From an uncultured Oscillospiraceae bacterium (GTDB lineage: Bacteria; Bacillota; Clostridia; Oscillospirales; Acutalibacteraceae), in contig USGT01000002.1 in NCBI GenBank assembly GCA_900554335.1, positions 62,001-126,000 on the forward strand: 64,000 nt of DNA, written 5' to 3'. Made by a program: the position numbers and the translations under genes. This document shows, piece by piece, positions 6,406 to 14,920 of this stretch (within the stretch, counting starts at the first letter, position 1; each line of letters starts with the position of its first letter). The notes under the pieces were generated by a model. The model had not been told where the DNA came from, ran no database searches, and saw nothing but the letters and a program-made list of their open reading frames with translations.

Positions 6406-7998
6406 TTAATTAGATTTAGAAATGGATTCAATGTATTCTTCGAGCTCGCTTTTTATAACTGAAACTCTCGGCCCGAAAACAACTTGAACTCCGCCATCTT
6501 TTTTGATTACTCCCGCTGCTCCGCTTGCTTTGAGCGTTTCTGTGTTTACTTTTTCGCTGTCGTAAACTTTAACTCTGAGCCTTGTTGCGCAGCAATCTAA
6601 GTTTTCGATGTTTTCAATTCCGCCAAGGCCTTCGAGAAGCATCTCGGAAATTCCTTCTTTTTTGGAGTTTTCCATGTCTTTTTTAGTGTAAAGTTTTGTT
6701 TCCATTTCGTCTTCTTCTCTTCCTGGGGTCATGAGGTTAAATTTGCGGATTGCAAACTTGAAGAGGAAGTAGTAAACAAGCGCATAAACTATTCCAACGG
6801 GAATGATGTAAACCCAGTTTGTTTTTGCGTTTCCTTGCAAAATTCCAAAGAGGAAAAGTTCGATTATTCCGCCGGAAAAAGTCATGCCAACGGTTACTTT
6901 TAAAAGGTGCATGAGCATATATGAAACTCCTGCGAAAACGCAGTGGATTCCGTAAAGAATCGGTGCAACGAAAAGGAATGTGAATTCGATTGGTTCTGTG
7001 ATTCCTGTGAGCATTGAGGTTACTGCAGCTGAGAGTAAAAGTCCGCCAACAACTTTTTTCTTTGAAGGTTTTGCAGTGTGGTAAATTGCGAGCGCTGCTG
7101 CAGGGAGGCCGAAAATCATGAATGGGAATTTTCCTGCCATGAATTTTGCTGCTCCAATGCTGAATTTTGTAACGTTCGGGCTTGCAAGTTCTGCGAAGAA
7201 AATGTTTTGTGCGCCGGTTACGTAGTAGCCATCAATGATTGCTGAGCCGCCGATTGCTGTTTGCCAGAAAGGCATGTAAAACACATGGTGAAGGCCGAAA
7301 GGAATGAGCGCTCTTTCGATTATGCCGTAAAGGAGTGTTCCTGCGTATCTCGAAGAGTTAACAAGCGCGCCGAGAGAAAACATTCCTTCTTGAACCCAAG
7401 GCCAAATGAAGAACATGAGTATACCAACGCCGATGTAAGCCACCGAAGAAACGATAGGAACGAACCTGATTCCGCCAAAGAATGAAAGAACTTCAGGGAG
7501 CTTGATTTTATAGAATTTATTATGAAGGTAAGCAACGCCAAGACCAACGATTATTCCGCCGAAAACGCCCATTTCAAGCGATTGTATTCCGCAAACCGAA
7601 GCGATTGCTCCTTCGTGCATTGCGCCGGAAGAAATTTTGTTCGTGAGCGTTAAAAGAGAAGAAATTGTTTCGTGCATAACTAAAAATGAAATTGCGGCCG
7701 AAAGTGCGGCAACTGCTTTTTCTTTTTTTGCCATGCCGAGCGCAACGCCCATTGCGAAGATTAGCGGAAGATTTGCGAAAACTACTCCACCGGTTTTCTT
7801 CATTATTTCAAAAACGAAATTTAAAAAGGTTCCTTGGCCTAAAATGCCTTCAAGGCCGTAAGAAGCTATCATTTGCGGGTTTGATAAAGATGCTCCGATT
7901 CCGAGCAAAAGCCCTGCGATTGGAAGAAGTGCTATTGGGAACATGAACGACTGCCCTACACGCTGAAGGACACTGAAAAGAGAATTTTTCTTATTCAA
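6406..7998 (-). CDS. ptsG: PTS glucose-family EIIBC permease
   Basis: Membrane sugar permease and phosphotransferase of the glucose/N-acetylglucosamine/maltose superfamily. The EIIC domain fills about residues 1-420, starting FSVLQRVGQSFMFPIALLPIAGLLLGIG, with the conserved GITEPIEFTFLF sugar-pocket motif near 335. The EIIB domain is at the C-terminus, with active-site cysteine in ENLDCCATRLRV (the second Cys aligns with the usual DACITRLRV). EIIA is separate, encoded directly upstream as crr. It is the last gene of ptsH-ptsI-crr-EIIBC. The sugar cannot be decided from sequence, so the symbol is by family and context only. Confidence 0.85.
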   Translation of the reverse strand: MNKKNSLFSVLQRVGQSFMFPIALLPIAGLLLGIGASLSNPQMIASYGLEGILGQGTFLNFVFEIMKKTGGVVFANLPLIFAMGVALGMAKKEKAVAALSAAISFLVMHETISSLLTLTNKISSGAMHEGAIASVCGIQSLEMGVFGGIIVGLGVAYLHNKFYKIKLPEVLSFFGGIRFVPIVSSVAYIGVGILMFFIWPWVQEGMFSLGALVNSSRYAGTLLYGIIERALIPFGLHHVFYMPFWQTAIGGSAIIDGYYVTGAQNIFFAELASPNVTKFSIGAAKFMAGKFPFMIFGLPAAALAIYHTAKPSKKKVVGGLLLSAAVTSMLTGITEPIEFTFLFVAPILYGIHCVFAGVSYMLMHLLKVTVGMTFSGGIIELFLFGILQGNAKTNWVYIIPVGIVYALVYYFLFKFAIRKFNLMTPGREEDEMETKLYTKKDMENSKKEGISEMLLEGLGGIENIENLDCCATRLRVKVYDSEKVNTETLKASGAAGVIKKDGGVQVVFGPRVSVIKSELEEYIESISKSN

Positions 7999-8014
7999 TT
8001 TTTACACCACTTTC

Positions 8015-8485
8015 TTAATTTTTCTTAATATAATTGATTACTGCGTCTTTTCCGGCAACAACCTCGCCGTAAAGGCCTTCCATGCTGCTTAGTTCTTTGC
8101 CATTGGTTATTACCATTGCAGTGTGAAGCGGGTAGCCTTTTTCTTTTATCATTTTTATGTCTGCCGTTGCTAATTTATCGCCTTTTTTAACTTTATCGCC
8201 GGGTTTAACGAAACACTCGAAGCCTTCGCCTTTGAGTTCAACGGTGTCAACTCCTATGTGAATCATGATTTCCACGCCGTCGTTTGATTTTATGCAAAAA
8301 GCGTGGCCCGTTTGCGCAACTTGAACTATTTCCCCATCAACCGGGCTTAAAACTTCGTTTTCTTCGGGAATAACCGCGATGCCATCGCCTAAAATTCTTT
8401 CCGAAAAGACTTCATCTGGCATTTCAACTATCGAAACGCACATGCCTGTTTGAGGGGAAACCATGAAGCTTAAATCACTGTTCAT
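8015..8485 (-). CDS. crr: PTS EIIA component, glucose family
   Basis: Soluble phosphocarrier that takes phosphate from HPr and passes it to EIIB. The 156-residue length and fold motifs are standard: LSPVDGEIVQV, TGHAFCIKS (His61) and VEIMIHIGVDTVEL (His76, the phosphorylated residue), then FVKPGDKVKKGDKL. It overlaps neither neighbour (16 bases to the EIIBC gene, 39 to ptsI). As a free-standing EIIA it could serve other EIIBC permeases of the cell. Confidence 0.95.
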   Translation of the reverse strand: MNSDLSFMVSPQTGMCVSIVEMPDEVFSERILGDGIAVIPEENEVLSPVDGEIVQVAQTGHAFCIKSNDGVEIMIHIGVDTVELKGEGFECFVKPGDKVKKGDKLATADIKMIKEKGYPLHTAMVITNGKELSSMEGLYGEVVAGKDAVINYIKKN

Positions 8486-8524
8486 AATTTAGATTTTCCT
8501 TTCTTAATCTTCAGCCGCTACTGA

Positions 8525-10186
8525 TTATATACTATTTAAAACTTTGTTTTTTATGTTCGAAATTTTAATTTCAAGGATTTTTTTCTTCACTTTAAGCAAA
8601 AACGGAGCCGACATCGAAAGCTCATCTATGCCTATTGCAAGGTAAGTTTCAATTAAGGATTCATCCGCGGCGGATTCCCCGCAAATTCCAACTGTTATGC
8701 CGTTTTTGTGGGCATTTTCAGTTACTTTTTTAATCATTCTTAAAACGGATTTATTGTGAGTGTCGAACATTTTGCTTACTTTGCCGTTTTGCCTGTCAAC
8801 AGCCAGGGTGTACTGCGTTAAATCGTTAGTTCCTATGCTGAAAAAGTCAACTTCTTTTGCAAGTTCATCGCTTATCATCACAGCTGCCGGAGTTTCAATC
8901 ATAACGCCTATTTTAACGTTTTCGCTGATTTTTTCGCCTTCGGTTTTGAGCTCTTCTTTAACTTCTTTTATGTATTTTTTTATTTCTTTGATTTCATCAA
9001 GAGAAGTTATCATCGGGAACATAACCGAAACAGCGCCATAAGCTGAAGCTCTGTAAATTGCTCTTAGCTGAGTTTTAAATATATCGGGCCTGTCAAGGCA
9101 GATTCTTATGCCTCTGTAGCCCATTGCGGGGTTGTGCTCAAAAGGAAGATTTAAATAATCTGCTTTTTTATCTGAGCCAATATCAAGCGTTCTTATTATT
9201 ACTTCTTTTCCTTTTAGTTTTTCAAGCACGTTTTTGTATATTTCAAACTGCTCTTCTTCTGTGGGCAGCTCTTTTGCGCTTAAGTATATGAATTCGCTTC
9301 TCAGAAGCCCTATTCCGTCGCAGTCGCTTTCGGCTATTGCGGTTATTTCGTCGGGGTTATTCATGTTGGCGCAAAGTTTTATTTTTTTGCCGTCAAGCGT
9401 CACGCTGGCTTTTCCTTTTAGTTTTTCGAGCAGTTTTTCGGATCTTTCTTCAAAAAGCTTTTTATTTTTGAAAAAGTCCACAACTGGTCTTTCAGGTTCT
9501 ATGTAAACTTCGCCCGAAGAGCCGTCAAAAATCGCTTCTTTGCCGCTGTAACTTTCTTCAAGGCCTTTGACGCAAACTATTCCCGGAATTTTCATAACTC
9601 TTAGCAAAATTGAGCTATGGGAATACGCCGATCCTTCGCTGCAAAGGAACCCCGCGACTTTTTCTTTGTCAGCTGAGGTAATTTCGCTTGGGGTGAAATC
9701 TTCTGAAGCTAAAATCACGTTTCCTTTCAAACCTTCGAAGCTTTCCCCGCTGTTTTTGCCCAAAAGCTCGTTTATCATGCAGTTTGATATATCCGCAACG
9801 TCCATTGCGCGGCTTTTCATGTAAGGGTCAGGCATATCGAGAAAAATCTTCGAAAAAATTTCTGAAGTTTTTGAAATTGCATATTCCGCATTTGCCATCT
9901 CTTCATTAATAATGCTTATTATCGAGTTTTCGAAATCTTGGTCGTTTATCATCATTTCATGAGTTTTGAAGATTTCCGCTTCATTTTCGCCCAGTTTTTC
10001 AAGAACTTGATTATAAAGCGTTTTTGTGTAATCAAGAGTTGCCTTTTTTGCTTTTTTATACCGGTTTATTTCTTCATTTGCGTCTTTGATTTCTCTTTTT
10101 TCGAATTTGCTTTTCTTTGGTTTATTTATAAAAATCCGGCCGAAAGCAATGCCCTCGGAAACACCTGTGCCTTTTAGAATGACCAT
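8525..10186 (-). CDS. ptsI: PTS enzyme I (PEP-protein phosphotransferase)
   Basis: Cytosolic first enzyme of the PTS, moving phosphate from phosphoenolpyruvate to HPr. The 553-residue length fits. The swivelling domain has the active-site histidine in SAYSHSSILLRVMKIPGI (His190). The PEP-binding barrel contains DGIGLLRSEFIYL, the MGYRGIRICLDRPDIF region and GICGESAADE. It lies directly after ptsH, and the cluster encodes a complete relay from PEP to sugar. Confidence 0.97.
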   Translation of the reverse strand: MVILKGTGVSEGIAFGRIFINKPKKSKFEKREIKDANEEINRYKKAKKATLDYTKTLYNQVLEKLGENEAEIFKTHEMMINDQDFENSIISIINEEMANAEYAISKTSEIFSKIFLDMPDPYMKSRAMDVADISNCMINELLGKNSGESFEGLKGNVILASEDFTPSEITSADKEKVAGFLCSEGSAYSHSSILLRVMKIPGIVCVKGLEESYSGKEAIFDGSSGEVYIEPERPVVDFFKNKKLFEERSEKLLEKLKGKASVTLDGKKIKLCANMNNPDEITAIAESDCDGIGLLRSEFIYLSAKELPTEEEQFEIYKNVLEKLKGKEVIIRTLDIGSDKKADYLNLPFEHNPAMGYRGIRICLDRPDIFKTQLRAIYRASAYGAVSVMFPMITSLDEIKEIKKYIKEVKEELKTEGEKISENVKIGVMIETPAAVMISDELAKEVDFFSIGTNDLTQYTLAVDRQNGKVSKMFDTHNKSVLRMIKKVTENAHKNGITVGICGESAADESLIETYLAIGIDELSMSAPFLLKVKKKILEIKISNIKNKVLNSI

Positions 10187-10207
10187 AATTCACTCTCCTT
10201 TCGATTT

Positions 10208-10477
10208 TTATAATTCTTCGGCAAAACCGTCTGTTAAAAAGTCAGTGATGCTTTTGCTTGCTTTTTCTTCGTCTGCACCTTCAAAAGTTATGCTTATTTT
10301 GCCGCCTTGTTTAATGCCGAGCCCCATCAAAGAAAAAAGTCCCTTTGCGCTTGCTGTTCCCTTTCCGCTTGAAATTGTTATGTTTGATTCAAACTCAGAA
10401 GCTTTGCTAACGAGCATTCCTGCAGGGCGGGCGTGCATTCCGTACTCGCTGGTCCATAAAAATTCTTTTTTTATCAT
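10208..10477 (-). CDS. ptsH: HPr phosphocarrier protein
   Basis: Small phosphocarrier between enzyme I and EIIA, 89 residues. The phosphorylated histidine is His15 in GMHARPAG. The segment that normally carries the regulatory Ser46 (KSIMG type) reads AKGLFSLMGLG here, with Gly at position 46 and a serine three residues later. HPr-kinase control of the classical kind is therefore doubtful. It is the first gene of the operon; the promoter lies about 200 bases upstream, leaving a structured leader. Confidence 0.95.
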   Translation of the reverse strand: MIKKEFLWTSEYGMHARPAGMLVSKASEFESNITISSGKGTASAKGLFSLMGLGIKQGGKISITFEGADEEKASKSITDFLTDGFAEEL

Positions 10478-10593
10478 ATAACAAAACCATTCTCAGCCAC
10501 AAATGACCAAAACTTGCATATTATAATTCTAGGCAAGCTTCGTTTGGCTTAATTTATTCCTTTCTTCGTTTTATTTTAGTGCTTTAAATTGAG

Positions 10594-10621
10594 GGTTAAT
10601 TCACCTTTAAAAGGTTTAACC
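10594..10621 (-). promoter_or_regulatory. Long hairpin in the pts operon 5' UTR
   Basis: GGTTAA...ACCTT-TAA-AAGGT...TTAACC, two nested stems, lies about 115 bases upstream of the ptsH start in a ~200-base leader. It could be an antiterminator-type RNA site as in other PTS operons. I could not identify an overlapping terminator with confidence. Confidence 0.4.
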
Positions 10622-10677
10622 AAAAGCTGTAAACTAAATTTCAAACTATTGCGATTCTTTAGGTGTTGTCATCTTAT

Positions 10678-10706
10678 AAAATAATATTGTTAAAAGCGAA
10701 AGTCAA
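10678..10706 (-). promoter_or_regulatory. Promoter of ptsH-ptsI-crr-EIIBC
   Basis: TTGACT (10706-10701), 17-base spacer, TATTTT (10683-10678). This and the divergent pckA promoter occupy the 364-base gap between ptsH and pckA; nothing else is seen there. Confidence 0.65.
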
Positions 10707-10758
10707 TACCAAAAGATAAGTCATTATATTTGGTGTGTGTTTTTTAAATAATATGTGC

Positions 10759-10764
10759 TATAAT
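10759..10764 (+). promoter_or_regulatory. Extended -10 of the pckA promoter
   Basis: TATAAT preceded by TGC, an extended -10 element about 78 bases before the pckA ATG. The -35 region is only T-rich and weak. Confidence 0.6.
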
Positions 10765-10841
10765 CTTGAATATGTAAAAACGGCATATGTAAATTAAATG
10801 CCCGAAATAAGCAAAAGTTAATACTAAGAGGAGATGTTTCT

Positions 10842-12644
10842 ATGAAACCAATGACTGAAAACAAGTATGTTATTACTTGGATTGAGTATATGCAAAGCAT
10901 AGTTAAACCGGAAAAAGTTGTGTGGATAACCGGTGAAGAAGAGCAACTTGAAGAGCTTAGAAAAGAAGCCTGCGAAAAAGGCGAAATCATAAAATTAAAC
11001 CAAGAAAAACACCCAGGGTGCTACCTTCGCAGGACTGCTCACAACGATGTAGCCCGCGCAGAAGACAGAACCTTTATATGCACGAAATTGAAAGAAGACG
11101 CCGGCCCGACAAACAACTGGCTTAAACCGGAAGTTGCTTACAAAAGGCTTTATAAAATAGCTAAAAATAGCTACAAAGGCAAAACTATGTACATAATCCC
11201 CTATGCGATGGGAATTTTAGATTCTGAATTTTGCAAGATAGGAATTGAGCTCACTGATTCTATCTATACTGTTCTTAACATGGCAATTATGACGAGAGTT
11301 GGGAAAGACGTTTTGAAAAAGCTCGGTGAGGGCGACAATTGGGTCAGAGGCTTGCATGCTTCGTGCGAGCTTGACGAGAAAAAACGCTATGTTTGCCACT
11401 TCCCGGAAGATAAAACCATTATTTCGGTTAATTCAGGCTACGGAGGAAATGTTCTTCTCGGCAAAAAATGCTTCGCGCTTAGAATTGCTTCTTACATGGC
11501 AAGAAAAGAAATGTGGCTTGCTGAGCACATGCTTATTTTAGGCATAGAAAAGCCAAACGGCGAAACCAAATATATCTGTGCGGCGTTTCCTTCGGCTTGC
11601 GGAAAAACAAATCTTGCAATGCTTATTCCGCCGGATATTTACCGCAGAGCGGGATACAAAATTTGGTGCGTTGGAGATGACATCGCTTGGCTGAGAGTTG
11701 ATTCCGACGGCAGACTTTGGGCAAGCAACCCTGAAAACGGCTTTTTTGGTGTTGCACCAGGAACAAGCAAGAAATCAAACCCGAATGCGCTTGCTTCAAC
11801 ATCGAAAAACACTATTTTCACAAATGTTGTTCAAAACCTCGATGATAACACAGTTTGGTGGGAAGGCCTTAACGATAACCCGCCTGAGCATGCGCTTGAC
11901 TGGAAAGGAAACCCCTGGAACGGCAAAACCTCGAGCGAAAAAGGCGCTCACCCCAACAGCAGGTTTACTGCCCCGGCTAAAAATTGCCCGTTCCTTAGCC
12001 CTGAATTTTACAATCCGCTCGGAGTGCCTATCTCGGCAATAATTTTTGGTGGAAGAAGAGCAGACACGATGCCGCTGGTTTATGAAGCCAGAGATTGGAA
12101 CCACGGAGTTTTCGTCGGTTCGATGGTTTCTTCTGAAACAACTGCAGCAATAACCGGGAAAGTTGGCGTGCTTAGGCACGACCCAATGGCGATGATTTCA
12201 TTTTGCGGTTACAACATGGGTGATTATTTTAATCATTGGCTTGAAATGGGCAAACTCCTTGGCCAAAATGCTCCTAAAATTTTCAACGTTAACTGGTTTA
12301 GAAAAGATAAAGAAGGAAACATTATTTGGCCCGGTTACGGCGATAACATCCGCGTGCTTGAATGGATTTTAAAACGCTGCGAAGGCAAAGTTGGAGCAAT
12401 TGAAAGCCCGATTGGGTATGTTCCTCGTTCGAGCGACATTCGTTTAAACGGAACTGATTTGACTGCAAGCGACGTTAAAAGGCTGCTTTACATAAGCAAA
12501 CCTCAATGGCGCAAAGAAGCCCGCAAGATTAAAAAGTTTTATAAAATGTTTGGTGAAACGCTCCCTGAGGAATTAAAAAATCAGCTTGAAAAGCTTGAAG
12601 AAAATTTAAAGCCTGAAAAAACTACTGAAGAAGACGAAGAATAA
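10842..12644 (+). CDS. pckG: Phosphoenolpyruvate carboxykinase (GTP type)
   Basis: Interconverts oxaloacetate and PEP using GTP/GDP. In anaerobes it often works in the carboxylating, energy-conserving direction. It is 600 residues, with the nucleotide loop FPSACGKTNLAML (about 248-260) that distinguishes the GTP family from the ATP family. Other motifs are TDSIYTVLNMAIMTRVG, the RRADTMPLVYEA region and NWFRKDKEGNIIWPGYGDN. The start has AGAGGAG eight bases before ATG. It is transcribed divergently from the PTS operon, so PEP supply and PEP-driven sugar uptake share one intergenic region. The C-terminus ends in an acidic tail. Confidence 0.96.
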   Translation: MKPMTENKYVITWIEYMQSIVKPEKVVWITGEEEQLEELRKEACEKGEIIKLNQEKHPGCYLRRTAHNDVARAEDRTFICTKLKEDAGPTNNWLKPEVAYKRLYKIAKNSYKGKTMYIIPYAMGILDSEFCKIGIELTDSIYTVLNMAIMTRVGKDVLKKLGEGDNWVRGLHASCELDEKKRYVCHFPEDKTIISVNSGYGGNVLLGKKCFALRIASYMARKEMWLAEHMLILGIEKPNGETKYICAAFPSACGKTNLAMLIPPDIYRRAGYKIWCVGDDIAWLRVDSDGRLWASNPENGFFGVAPGTSKKSNPNALASTSKNTIFTNVVQNLDDNTVWWEGLNDNPPEHALDWKGNPWNGKTSSEKGAHPNSRFTAPAKNCPFLSPEFYNPLGVPISAIIFGGRRADTMPLVYEARDWNHGVFVGSMVSSETTAAITGKVGVLRHDPMAMISFCGYNMGDYFNHWLEMGKLLGQNAPKIFNVNWFRKDKEGNIIWPGYGDNIRVLEWILKRCEGKVGAIESPIGYVPRSSDIRLNGTDLTASDVKRLLYISKPQWRKEARKIKKFYKMFGETLPEELKNQLEKLEENLKPEKTTEEDEE

Positions 12645-12661
12645 AATTTAAACACAAAAAT

Positions 12662-12688
12662 GCACATCTGTGAGGGTGTGCTTTTTTT
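12662..12688 (+). terminator. Terminator of pckG
   Basis: GCACA / TGTGC stem followed by T7. Confidence 0.85.
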
Positions 12689-12741
12689 ATGAGTTAATTG
12701 ATTTAATGCTTAATGTCTATTATAGTATCTTTAAAAAATAA

Positions 12742-12770
12742 TTGACAAACCAAAAATAAAGTATTAAAAT
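12742..12770 (+). promoter_or_regulatory. Promoter of LRR gene 1
   Basis: TTGACA, 17-base spacer, TAAAAT, a full-consensus arrangement shared by all four genes of the array. Confidence 0.88.
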
Positions 12771-12809
12771 GCACAATATAGTACGTTAAAAAAGGAATGA
12801 AATAGTTTA

Positions 12810-14051
12810 ATGAAGAATTTTGTTAAAAAAACAGTGGCTGCTACTATTTCAGTGTTCGGAATTCTCTCAGCAATGCCTTCAGCATTTTGCGCCCCAAAAG
12901 GAGAAAATAATCCTCCAACAAATAATGGAAGAGGGCATATTGATGTTCATAGCGCTATGATTGTTGGAAAATATTTTACCAGCATTGAGGATTTTCAAAA
13001 TTTGGAAATGGTAAATGAAAAATATAAAAATTTAGCTGAGAGATATCATTTTAACCCTGTTGGAATTAATTTCCCAGAGCAGTTAGCTCTTTTTCCTCAA
13101 ATGGAAACTTATGTTGTTGAAAAATGCGGGGAAGATGTTGTTTCATTATTTACTAATGATAAAATTAAAAAGGTAGTTTATCTTCCGTGTTCTTTTAAAT
13201 CTTATCAGTTTAGAGAAATTTTAGAGCATAATGGAATCATAGACTCTAACCAAAGGTTTACGGGAAATTGGGTTCGTGATGTAGAAGTTATTGGTGGAAA
13301 TCCTGTGAATGGCTGCAGCGTTAAATTTACATCTGGCGAAAAAACAATAGTATTTTTGTTCGATGTGTGCGGTAGAGGACATTTGCGAAATATAAGAAGA
13401 TATAATGATTATTTGGAGCGTTGCGGAGTAACAGAAGGTTTTATACCATCATCTACCCGTATTCCTCTTACTAGTTCAATTACATCTTTAGGTAAACGTG
13501 CTTTTTCAGGTGACAGACATTTAACAAATGTTAATATTCCGAATTCTGTTACTAGTATAGGCGAAGGCGCTTATAGTTACTGCAGAAATTTAAGGAACGT
13601 TACCATTCCTAATTCTGTTAAAAATATAGAAAAGAAAGCTTTTTGTTGCTCAAATTTAACTGGGATTACTATACCTGATTCCGTTACATGCATAAAAGAT
13701 TACCTTTTTTCAGGATGTTTATCTCTTACTAATGTTAATATGCCAGCTTCGATTACAAGCATTGGAGATTATGCGTTTGGAGGCTGCCGCTCTTTAAATC
13801 ATATTGAAATTCCTGATACTGTTAAGAGCATAGGCGAAGGAGCTTTTCAAGGCTGCGTATCTTTAACTGATATTACAATACCTAATTCGGTTAAAAACAT
13901 AGGAGAAAATGTTTTTAATTCGTGCCCAAATTTAAACGCCATTAGGTTTAATGGCAATGTTTATAGCAGTGCAAATGAGTTCATGAAAGCTTTCAATGAT
14001 TATAGAAAATTTGAAGTTTTATCACGCAATAGTGCATGCAACATTCTTTAA
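12810..14051 (+). CDS. Secreted BspA-type leucine-rich repeat protein 1
   Basis: The 413-residue protein has a signal peptide (about 1-27, KKTVAATISVFGILSAMPSAFC, type I cleavage before AP). Next comes a helical module with SAMIVGKYFTSIEDFQNLEMV (about 49-69) and a middle domain with an IKKVVYLPCSF motif and the VNGCSVKFTSG pattern. From about residue 218 there are seven 23-residue repeats of the form IPNSVTSIGxxAFxxCxxL (LRR_5/BspA type). A cap, FNGNVYSSANEFMKAF, ends the array. The protein is expected outside the cell; no anchor is visible. BspA-like proteins often bind host or matrix proteins, but no ligand can be inferred. It is the first of four tandem paralogues. Confidence 0.88.
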   Translation: MKNFVKKTVAATISVFGILSAMPSAFCAPKGENNPPTNNGRGHIDVHSAMIVGKYFTSIEDFQNLEMVNEKYKNLAERYHFNPVGINFPEQLALFPQMETYVVEKCGEDVVSLFTNDKIKKVVYLPCSFKSYQFREILEHNGIIDSNQRFTGNWVRDVEVIGGNPVNGCSVKFTSGEKTIVFLFDVCGRGHLRNIRRYNDYLERCGVTEGFIPSSTRIPLTSSITSLGKRAFSGDRHLTNVNIPNSVTSIGEGAYSYCRNLRNVTIPNSVKNIEKKAFCCSNLTGITIPDSVTCIKDYLFSGCLSLTNVNMPASITSIGDYAFGGCRSLNHIEIPDTVKSIGEGAFQGCVSLTDITIPNSVKNIGENVFNSCPNLNAIRFNGNVYSSANEFMKAFNDYRKFEVLSRNSACNIL

Positions 14052-14100
14052 AATGATTGGTTTTTGCTTTATTTCGGTTTAAATAATAAAAATAATTAGT

Positions 14101-14128
14101 CCGCCGGCAGGAATGCTGGCGGGTTTTT
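14101..14128 (+). terminator. Terminator of LRR gene 1
   Basis: CCGCCGGCA / TGCTGGCGG nine-pair stem followed by a T-run. Nearly the same hairpin follows the other three genes of the array. Confidence 0.92.
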
Positions 14129-14153
14129 GTTAAGTAAAGTCCATTTAATGCAA

Positions 14154-14182
14154 TTGACAAAAGGGAGGCGTTATATTAAAGT
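14154..14182 (+). promoter_or_regulatory. Promoter of array gene 2
   Basis: TTGACA, 17-base spacer, TAAAGT. Confidence 0.8.
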
Positions 14183-14217
14183 TTAAAATGTGATTCTAGA
14201 AAAGAGAGTGTGTTTTA

Positions 14218-14769
14218 ATGGGAAAATTTATTAAAAAAGCATCTGCAATTATTCTTTCAGCGGCTGGAATTTTTTTGGCAGCGCCTTCAGCATTTTGCTT
14301 TCCTCCTAAGGTTGGAAATGAAAAAGGAGACAATTGTGTTCCTTGTTTTAATTTTAGGGTAATTAACCCGGAGGAAAAATTGAATTTTTGTCTTCCAAGG
14401 GAAGTTTATCTTGCTGAAAATCGCAAATACGGAAGGTTTGTTGCCACATTCCCTAAGGGTATTAAAAGAATGGTTTATTTCCCACATTCATTTAATAAAG
14501 CTGATTTTAGGAGAGTACTTAAAGAAAATAAAATTATTGATTTGAAAGGTAATTACACTGAACAATGGGAACGCTACCTAGAGATTAATGGCGTGGATAC
14601 CATAAATGGTTGCCATGTTATATTTGTGTCAGGCAATAAAGAAATAGTGTTCTATTTTGAGCCTGGTGACCGCGAGAATTTTAATACTTTAAAAAGCTAT
14701 AACAAATTTATGAAGCATTATGGGTTTAGTGAAGCTTCTGTGCTCCTCCCTGGTGAAATAGAAGAATAA
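14218..14769 (+). CDS. Short secreted paralogue without repeats (183 aa)
   Basis: It has the family signal peptide (SAAGIFLAAPSAFC). It consists almost only of the middle domain: FPKGIKRMVYFPHSFN, then WERYLEINGVDTINGCHVIF and SYNKFMKHYGF. It lacks both the MIVSKYF-type helical module and all leucine-rich repeats present in its three neighbours. The frame is intact, and it has its own promoter and terminator, so it looks like a trimmed but expressed copy rather than a pseudogene. Its existence suggests the middle domain folds independently. Function unknown. Confidence 0.8.
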   Translation: MGKFIKKASAIILSAAGIFLAAPSAFCFPPKVGNEKGDNCVPCFNFRVINPEEKLNFCLPREVYLAENRKYGRFVATFPKGIKRMVYFPHSFNKADFRRVLKENKIIDLKGNYTEQWERYLEINGVDTINGCHVIFVSGNKEIVFYFEPGDRENFNTLKSYNKFMKHYGFSEASVLLPGEIEE

Positions 14770-14794
14770 TATAGAACCTGTATATATTTTTAGG

Positions 14795-14827
14795 TCCGCT
14801 AACACGTAAATGTTGGCGGATTTTTTT
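14795..14827 (+). terminator. Terminator of array gene 2
   Basis: TCCGCTAACA / TGTTGGCGGA ten-pair stem followed by T7; the left arm differs slightly from the other copies. Confidence 0.92.
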
Positions 14828-14854
14828 GTATTTAATAAAGTTTTATTAAAATAA

Positions 14855-14883
14855 TTGACAATAAAATGATATTTCGTTAAAAT
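14855..14883 (+). promoter_or_regulatory. Promoter of LRR gene 3
   Basis: TTGACA, 17-base spacer, TAAAAT. Confidence 0.88.
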
Positions 14884-14920
14884 TCGAAATGAAATATTTA
14901 TAAAAGAGGGAAGTAATTTG

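Noticed and set aside
10086..10481. 131-residue plus-strand ORF over ptsI/ptsH
   Set aside because: It is antisense to two certain genes, with no ribosome site and no recognisable protein.
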